A stretch of 8,925 bases of DNA. Origin: Bacillota bacterium. Its GTDB lineage: Bacteria > Bacillota > Dethiobacteria > DTU022. The notes under the pieces were generated by a model that saw only the letters and a list, made by a program, of their open reading frames with translations, did no database searches and was not told where the DNA came from. Positions 5,206 to 8,925 of the stretch are shown here, piece by piece (the stretch's first letter is position 1; every line of letters begins with the position of its first letter). The translations under genes and the position numbers were made by a program. The stretch is taken from contig JAAZHP010000028.1 of NCBI GenBank assembly GCA_012510625.1, positions 1 to 8,925 on the forward strand, read 5' to 3'.

Positions 5206-6351
5206 ATGGGCACTGTGGTAATTGTGGGCGGAGGCACTGGCGGGGCTCCGGCGGCACGTTCCTTAAGAAGAAAGCTCGGCCCGGAGCACCGGGTGATTAT
5301 AATTGAAAAAGAGAAGATGCCGGCAAACCTGGCCGTGTTACCGCTTTACGCCGTGGGGAAAAAAGGAAGGCGCCAAGTTTTCCGGAATCGCTCTCTGCTA
5401 AAGCGCCATGGAGTCGAACTAATCGCCGGGCAGGTGCAGAAAATAGATCCGGCGCAAAAAAAAGTATACACCGGCCAGGAAGAGATCGGCTACGACCTGC
5501 TCCTGATCGCCGCCGGAGCGGAGCTTGACCGGAGCCGGCCCCTGGGAATGGCCGGGGCAGGTTTCGATCTGCAATCTTTTGCCGGGGTTGATGAGATGCG
5601 CGCCGCGCTGCCGCATTTTCAAGGCACCGAGATAGCCATTGTCGTTGCCTCCACCAATATTAAATGTCCCGGCGCGCCGTACGAGTACGCCCTGCTGCTT
5701 GAAAACTGGTTTTACCGGCAGGGACGAAGCCGCGATATCAGCATCACTGTCTATACCCCGGAGAAAGCCCCCTTGATCATGTTTGGGGAGAAAACATCCG
5801 GGGCCATCGCCGGGCTGCTGCTGAAAAGAAATATCCGCGTTCACCCGGAAGCCCATGTCAGGCTGGTTGATCCCGGCAAGAAAATGATTTTTCTCGAGAA
5901 TGACAGCTTTCCTTACGATATGCTGCTTTATTATGCCGCGGCAGCTCCGCCGCCGTTCATCCGGGATAGCGGACTGGGCGGAGAGGAGGGCTGGCTGAAG
6001 ACAGACCCGCATACCATGGCGCTGCAGGGGCTGGAAGATATCTACGCTGTTGGTGATGTCACCCATGTAGCCACCCCCTCCGGAGAAGCGCTGCCCAAGT
6101 TGGGAGGAGTAGCCCACCTGCAATCGTTTGTCGCCGCCGCCAATATGGCCGGCTTGCTAAAGGGTGAAAATCCGGGCCGCGCCTACAGCGGATTTGCGGC
6201 ATGAATTATCGAAACGGGAAGGGGGGCCCTTCCCTTTGCCGGCAGCTTCTATAAAGAAGCAATCAATTTTTTGCCCATGCCCTTGAGCAGGTTCTGGAGC
6301 CCGCTAAAAACCCTTTTCTCGGAACGGTGGTGGCTGCGGGATCACAGCTAA
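5206..6351 (+). CDS. SQR/FCSD-like flavoprotein, probable selenoprotein (TGA read through)
   Basis: This FAD-dependent oxidoreductase resembles sulfide:quinone oxidoreductase and flavocytochrome c sulfide dehydrogenase, which oxidise sulfide or persulfide at a cysteine pair beside the flavin. It is likely peripheral to the inner membrane. Visible are the FAD fold VVIVGGGTGG (4-13) with E34, DLLLIAAGAEL (97-107), C154 in NIKCPGAPYEY, FAD-binding IYAVGDVT (279-286), and PKLGGVAHLQ (297-306). ATG start has AAGGTGGTG 6 nt upstream. The plain frame stops at TGA (codon 333) after only 332 residues, short for the family. Codons 334-381 then continue in frame as IIETGRGALPF, then an aromatic-rich tail including LPMPLSRFW and SERWWLRDHS, to TAA at 6349-6351. 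The x-x-E-x-G context after the TGA fits the C-terminal redox Cys of the family. C154 is the only cysteine in the protein, so residue 333, read as selenocysteine, would be its partner 179 residues on. The alternative is a nonsense mutation of a Cys codon. Substrate is not proven. Confidence 0.85.
6202..6204 (+). other. In-frame TGA, candidate selenocysteine codon (residue 333)
   Basis: The TGA follows ...YSGFAA and precedes IIETG, where family members typically carry a cysteine. TGC or TGT differ from it by one base. TGA is not generally reassigned in this genome: ndoAI ends at a TGA exactly where its B. subtilis homologue ends, and tryptophan is encoded by TGG (for example 6328-6333). Site-specific recoding is therefore the best reading, next to a nonsense mutation. 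Confidence 0.8.
6216..6234 (+). promoter_or_regulatory. Candidate bacterial SECIS hairpin
   Basis: GGGAAGGG (6216-6223) and CCCTTCCC (6227-6234) form a perfect 8-bp stem with loop GGG (6224-6226). Counting the U of UGA as 1, the loop is at 23-25, so its first G is at the position of the SelB-contacting G23 of E. coli fdhF. The gap from UGA to the loop is 19 nt, within the 16-37 nt I recall as the range used for bacterial SECIS prediction. The E. coli U24 and bulged U17 are absent, but Firmicute elements differ from the E. coli one. Only TTT follows, so it is a poor intrinsic terminator. Confidence 0.7.
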
Positions 6352-7061
6352 AGGAGCGCCGCCGCAGCGTTGACGAAGGCCTGGAAAAGGAGATTCGACG
6401 CCGGATGCTGCAGGGACTCGGGATGCCACTGCACCCCGATAAGAAAAGGAAGATGGGGATCTTCCAGGGCTTCGATGACTCCGTCGGGCGCAACCGCCGC
6501 CTTTTTCAGCCCCGGGGCAATGGCGCCGGCGGCCTGGTGATGGAAGCTGTTGACCGCGATGTGCCCTTCACCCAGGATTTCCACCAGGCGAGTTTGGGGA
6601 AGGATCTCCACGCTGTGGGAAGGATAAGTGCGGGGGCCTTTCTGCAGGTGCTGCATAGAGCTTGTCCCGGAAAGATCCTGGATCAGTGTCCCGCCCCGGA
6701 GAATATTTAGTATCTGCAGGCCGCGGCAGATCCCGAAAACCGGTAAATTCCGGGCCAGCGCCGCTTTTGCCAGGGCATATTCCCAGGCATCGCGCTGCGG
6801 ATCAGTTTCATCTAGAAGCGGGTGAGGATCTTCTCCGTAATAGAGGGGCGCCAGGTCGCCGCCGCCGCTTAGCAGCAGGCCCTGCAGAGAGCCAATCAAG
6901 GCGCCCGCAGCTGAGGGATCCATGGGAGGGATAAGGAGCGGCAGCGCTCCCGCCTCCTCGATCCTGCAGCAGTAGCCATCCGGCAGCCAGAACCGGCTGC
7001 GTTTGTAATCCCGGTTAACGGTGATCCCGATAAGCGGCCTCTGTTGCGCTGCTCCGGTCAC
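6348..7061 (-). CDS. Class I glutamine amidotransferase-like hydrolase (peptidase C26, PuuD-like)
   Basis: This 237-residue protein has the gamma-glutamyl hydrolase fold related to PuuD, which cleaves gamma-glutamyl-GABA to glutamate and GABA; the true substrate here is not evident. The catalytic triad is readable: C112 in the nucleophile elbow VFGICRGLQILN, and H213 with E215 in GVQWHPES. The oxyanion/substrate region GLLLSGGGDLAP (61-72) and the family motif NSFHHQA (171-177) are present. There is no signal peptide, so it is probably cytoplasmic. The start is GTG with AGGAG 9 nt upstream. It follows ndoA but lies after a terminator, and no clear own promoter is seen in the 30 nt between, so expression may rely on readthrough. 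Its TAG stop (6350-6348) overlaps the TAA of the convergent extended flavoprotein frame. Confidence 0.88.
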   Translation of the reverse strand: MTGAAQQRPLIGITVNRDYKRSRFWLPDGYCCRIEEAGALPLLIPPMDPSAAGALIGSLQGLLLSGGGDLAPLYYGEDPHPLLDETDPQRDAWEYALAKAALARNLPVFGICRGLQILNILRGGTLIQDLSGTSSMQHLQKGPRTYPSHSVEILPQTRLVEILGEGHIAVNSFHHQAAGAIAPGLKKAAVAPDGVIEALEDPHLPFLIGVQWHPESLQHPASNLLFQAFVNAAAALL

Positions 7062-7077
7062 GTTTTCACGCTCCTTT

Positions 7078-7114
7078 ACAAAAATTAAAAACCGCCCCGG
7101 CCCAAGAAGGCGGT
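7078..7114 (-). terminator. Intrinsic terminator after ndoAI-ndoA
   Basis: On the minus strand ACCGCC (7114-7109) pairs with GGCGGT (7096-7091) across a 12-nt loop. It is followed by a T-rich run TTTTAATTTTTGT (7090-7078). It lies 33 nt beyond the ndoA stop and 30 nt before the start of the downstream hydrolase gene. Confidence 0.75.
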
Positions 7115-7146
7115 CATTCCAAAATCTCCGGGCAGTTGGTGAGAAG

Positions 7147-7497
7147 CTAGAATTCTATCAGTCCAAGGCTGATCCGGAGAGCCTCATCAATTTTTGACAT
7201 GATCCGATCATCCAGTTCGGTTATTTTCTTCTGCAGCCGCTGCTTGTCGATGGTCCGGATCTGCTCCAGCAGCACCACGGAATCGCGATCGAGATTATAA
7301 TCCGCCGCGTTAATCTCCACATGAGTCGGCAGCTTGGCCTTGTCGATCTGGGAAGTTATCGCCGCTACAATAACCGTAGGGCTGTAACGGTTGCCCACAT
7401 CGTTCTGAATAACCAGGACTGGACGCAGCCCGCCCTGTTCGGAGCCGACAACGGGACTTAAATCTGCAAAAAATATATAGCCTCGTTTAACCTCCAC
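7147..7497 (-). CDS. ndoA: mRNA interferase toxin EndoA (MazF/PemK family)
   Basis: This is a ribosome-independent endoribonuclease; the close B. subtilis homologue EndoA cuts mRNA at UACAU. FADLSPVVGSEQGG and LRPVLVIQND are near-identical to my memory of B. subtilis EndoA, as are the VAAIT segment, KLPTHVEI, DSVVLLEQIRTIDKQRL and the SLGLIEF end. The catalytic Arg (in GLRPV) and Thr (in AAITSQ) correspond to R25 and T48 of B. subtilis. I prefer the GTG at 7497: it gives 116 residues and aligns end to end with EndoA, and GGAG lies 10 nt upstream. A GTG at 7506, overlapping the ndoAI stop as GTGA and adding three residues, is possible but its GGAG is only 1 nt away. It is co-transcribed with its antitoxin. 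Stop is TAG at 7149-7147. Confidence 0.94.
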   Translation of the reverse strand: MEVKRGYIFFADLSPVVGSEQGGLRPVLVIQNDVGNRYSPTVIVAAITSQIDKAKLPTHVEINAADYNLDRDSVVLLEQIRTIDKQRLQKKITELDDRIMSKIDEALRISLGLIEF

Positions 7498-7502
7498 CGG
7501 CT

Positions 7503-7775
7503 TCACTCTCCACTGACCAGCTCTTCCAGAATCCTGCCGGCCTCGTTTTCAGCGTAGATTGCCTCCTTGGAAAGGGCCAGGTTGATCTTGGCCATTTCGA
7601 GGTAGCCCTGCTGCATCCGTTCGCGGATCTGTCTTTTTTTCCTCTCCTGCAGATAGAGTTTCATCGCTTCGCGGATAAATTCACTGCGCGTTCTCTTTTC
7701 CAGCGCCACAATCCCATCCACTTCGGTCAAGAGATTTTGCGGCAAACTGATCATGATCCTTTTTGTCTGCGCCAT
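7503..7775 (-). CDS. ndoAI: Antitoxin EndoAI (ribbon-helix-helix)
   Basis: This antitoxin binds and neutralises EndoA and probably represses its own promoter through the N-terminal ribbon-helix-helix. The 90-residue protein has RIMISLPQNLL as the beta strand/helix 1 start, TRSEFIREAMKLYLQER as helix 2, and a basic linker. The C-terminal toxin-binding half contains GYLEMAKINLALSKEA and ends LVSGE, closely like B. subtilis EndoAI (93 residues, as I recall). The ATG at 7775 is preferred: it gives the expected length, with AAGGGGG about 11 nt upstream. A TTG at 7796 in the same frame has no ribosome binding site. The TGA stop sits five bases before, or overlaps, the toxin start. Confidence 0.92.
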   Translation of the reverse strand: MAQTKRIMISLPQNLLTEVDGIVALEKRTRSEFIREAMKLYLQERKKRQIRERMQQGYLEMAKINLALSKEAIYAENEAGRILEELVSGE

Positions 7776-7836
7776 GATGCCAACTGCCCCCTTCAAAAAT
7801 AGTAATGAAAATCAGGCCTTATCGCTTCCACATGAG

Positions 7837-7860
7837 CTATTATACGGTATCGTTTAATAG
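7837..7860 (-). promoter_or_regulatory. ndoAI-ndoA promoter -10 box within an inverted repeat
   Basis: A perfect TATAAT on the minus strand (7844-7839) lies 63 nt before the antitoxin start; the -35 region is weak (TGCATA, 3/6). CTATTA (7837-7842) and TAATAG (7855-7860) form a 6-bp inverted repeat with a 12-nt centre that covers the -10 box, and an ATAC-G-GTAT dyad sits inside it. This is a plausible site for autorepression by the ribbon-helix-helix antitoxin; the binding is inferred. Confidence 0.5.
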
Positions 7861-7917
7861 TTATGCAGCTTGCCAAGGAAAAAGAAGCTTAAACCGGCAA
7901 CTACTAGATTATTTTGG

Positions 7918-8925
7918 TTACGGCTCTTCTTCTGCGGGCCGTCCCTCTTTCAGGTAACAGCGGGGCACCCTTTTACCCACATGGCAAAGCAGTTCATAAT
8001 TTATTGTCCCCAAAAGCTGCGCCACCTCTTCAACGGCAATGCAACTAGATTCCTGGCTTCCGTAAAGGACTACCTCGTCACCCCGGGCCACACCGTCGAT
8101 ATGGCTCACATCGATCATCAACTGGTCCATGCAGATACGCCCGACGACAGGAGCCCGCCGGCTGCGCACCAGCACTTCGCCCCTGTTGGAGAGGCGGCGG
8201 TGATAGCCGTCGGCATAGCCGGCGGGGACAGTGGCAATAAGAGATCTTCCTGCCGTGCAGTAAGTCCTTCCGTAGCCAAGCGGTGTTTGCGGGGGAACCT
8301 CTTTTATAAAGACAATTTTGCTTTTCAAAGACATCGCCGGCCGCAGCTTTACCGCCCCATGGTTTCGCATCCACGGGGCCGGGTAGCAGCCGTAAAGTGA
8401 GATCCCGATCCGGACAAGGTTATACCGGGATTGCGGGAAAAGCACGGCGGCGGCGCTGTTGGCGGCGTGACAAAAAGAGAATTCTATGCCCTGCTCACGG
8501 GCGGCGTCAATTACGCCGTCAAAAAGATGCAGCTGCCGGGCTGTATATGCCCTGGCGCTGTCATCGTCCTCATCGGCGGAAGATAAATGAGTAAAAATCC
8601 CTTCCAGCTTCAGGCCCGGCAGGCGGGAGACGGCGGCGATAAAGCCGGCTGCATCAGCCGCAGAGACGCCGACTCGCCCCATCCCGGTATCGATTTTCAG
8701 GTGGACCGGTAGAGGCCGCCCATCCGCCCGGCAGCGGCTGCTGAAAAGCCGGGCCGTATCCAGGTCGAAAAGAGCCGCTGTCAGGTTGTGCTCTAACAGA
8801 AGCGGCGCAGCGGCAGGATCGGTGTAGCCGAGCAGGAGAACCGGGGCCTCGATCCCGGCCCGGCGAAGTTCCAGCGCTTCTCCAACCAGGGCCACGGCCA
8901 GGTATGAAGCTCCCGCCCGGAGAGC
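7918..8925 (-). CDS. alr: Alanine racemase, 5' end outside the window
   Basis: This is a PLP-dependent fold-type III racemase that makes D-alanine for peptidoglycan. The frame is open to the window edge, so 335 residues are visible. About 40-50 N-terminal residues, including the PLP-binding lysine (usually VVKADAYGHG), are missing. The fragment begins ALRAGASYLAVA, which is the normal sequence shortly after that lysine. HLKIDTGMGRVG, FTHLSSAD, the R-x-G-I-S-L-Y-G segment with the PLP-contacting Arg (8410-8412), LGYGRTY, PAGYADGYHR with the catalytic Tyr (8215-8217), and GRICMDQLMIDV are all present. The apparent GTG start at 8895 is internal. It lies 142 nt upstream of the antitoxin gene on the same strand, the conserved alr-ndoAI-ndoA order, with no strong terminator between. 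Confidence 0.95.
   Translation of the reverse strand, partial: ALRAGASYLAVALVGEALELRRAGIEAPVLLLGYTDPAAAPLLLEHNLTAALFDLDTARLFSSRCRADGRPLPVHLKIDTGMGRVGVSAADAAGFIAAVSRLPGLKLEGIFTHLSSADEDDDSARAYTARQLHLFDGVIDAAREQGIEFSFCHAANSAAAVLFPQSRYNLVRIGISLYGCYPAPWMRNHGAVKLRPAMSLKSKIVFIKEVPPQTPLGYGRTYCTAGRSLIATVPAGYADGYHRRLSNRGEVLVRSRRAPVVGRICMDQLMIDVSHIDGVARGDEVVLYGSQESSCIAVEEVAQLLGTINYELLCHVGKRVPRCYLKEGRPAEEEP

Noticed and set aside
5419..6123. 234-codon minus-strand frame inside the flavoprotein gene
   Set aside because: It is antisense to an unmistakable FAD/NAD-binding protein, has no family motif, and is a typical shadow frame in GC-rich DNA.
5206..6204. A complete 332-residue flavoprotein ending at the TGA
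   Set aside because: It would end within the conserved C-terminal motif, lose the second redox residue, be short for the family and leave a 48-codon homologous-looking frame unexplained.
6202..6204. Whole-genome reassignment of TGA to Cys, Trp or Gly
   Set aside because: ndoAI uses TGA as a genuine stop at the conserved end of the protein, and Trp is written as TGG in all genes here.
6216..6237. The hairpin as an intrinsic terminator of a truncated flavoprotein gene
   Set aside because: Only three Ts follow before GCC, and the frame continues through it. It remains the main competing explanation and is listed as a refutation route.
7861..7917. Terminator after alr
   Set aside because: Only a 5-bp TTGCC/GGCAA stem with a 20-nt loop is possible, and no T tract follows it on the minus strand.
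7870..8400. 176-codon plus-strand frame over alr
   Set aside because: It is antisense to conserved alanine racemase motifs and has no family resemblance.

Overview
The window reads as a chromosomal segment of a GC-rich, Gram-positive, Clostridia-type anaerobe (Firmicutes/Bacillota). The evidence is a gatC-gatA-gatB operon, the Bacillus/Clostridia order alr-ndoAI-ndoA with closely B. subtilis-like EndoAI and EndoA proteins, strong AGGAGG-type ribosome binding sites, and an intergenic region full of short dispersed palindromes. The genus cannot be fixed from the sequence alone.

Layout: 1-622 has no gene and carries several palindromic repeats, including a perfect 29-bp inverted pair (71-99 and 569-597). 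On the minus strand, 623-3891 is gatC-gatA-gatB, the tRNA-dependent amidotransferase. Upstream of it on the same strand (4022-4945) is a cation diffusion facilitator exporter that ends in its own terminator. A divergent promoter region (4946-5205) separates the exporter from a plus-strand flavoprotein of the sulfide:quinone oxidoreductase / flavocytochrome c sulfide dehydrogenase type. Convergent to that gene is a minus-strand class I glutamine amidotransferase-like hydrolase (6348-7061). Then come, all on the minus strand, the toxin-antitoxin pair ndoA/ndoAI (7147-7775) with terminator and promoter, and alr (7918-8925), whose 5' end lies outside the window.

The outstanding observation concerns the flavoprotein. 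A plain reading stops at a TGA (6202-6204) after 332 codons. The same frame continues for 48 more sense codons to a TAA (6349-6351), and the continuation looks like the missing C-terminus of the family. The TGA falls where these enzymes carry their C-terminal redox cysteine, and the only cysteine in the protein (C154) is the partner position. Eleven bases after the TGA is a perfect 8-bp stem with a GGG loop, placed where a bacterial SECIS element should be. The extended frame ends exactly against the stop codon of the convergent gene. I read this as a selenocysteine-containing SQR-like enzyme of 381 residues, which a standard gene caller would truncate. The other genes are ordinary housekeeping or stress genes; only the divergent promoter arrangement with an inverted repeat between the flavoprotein and the metal exporter hints at joint control.
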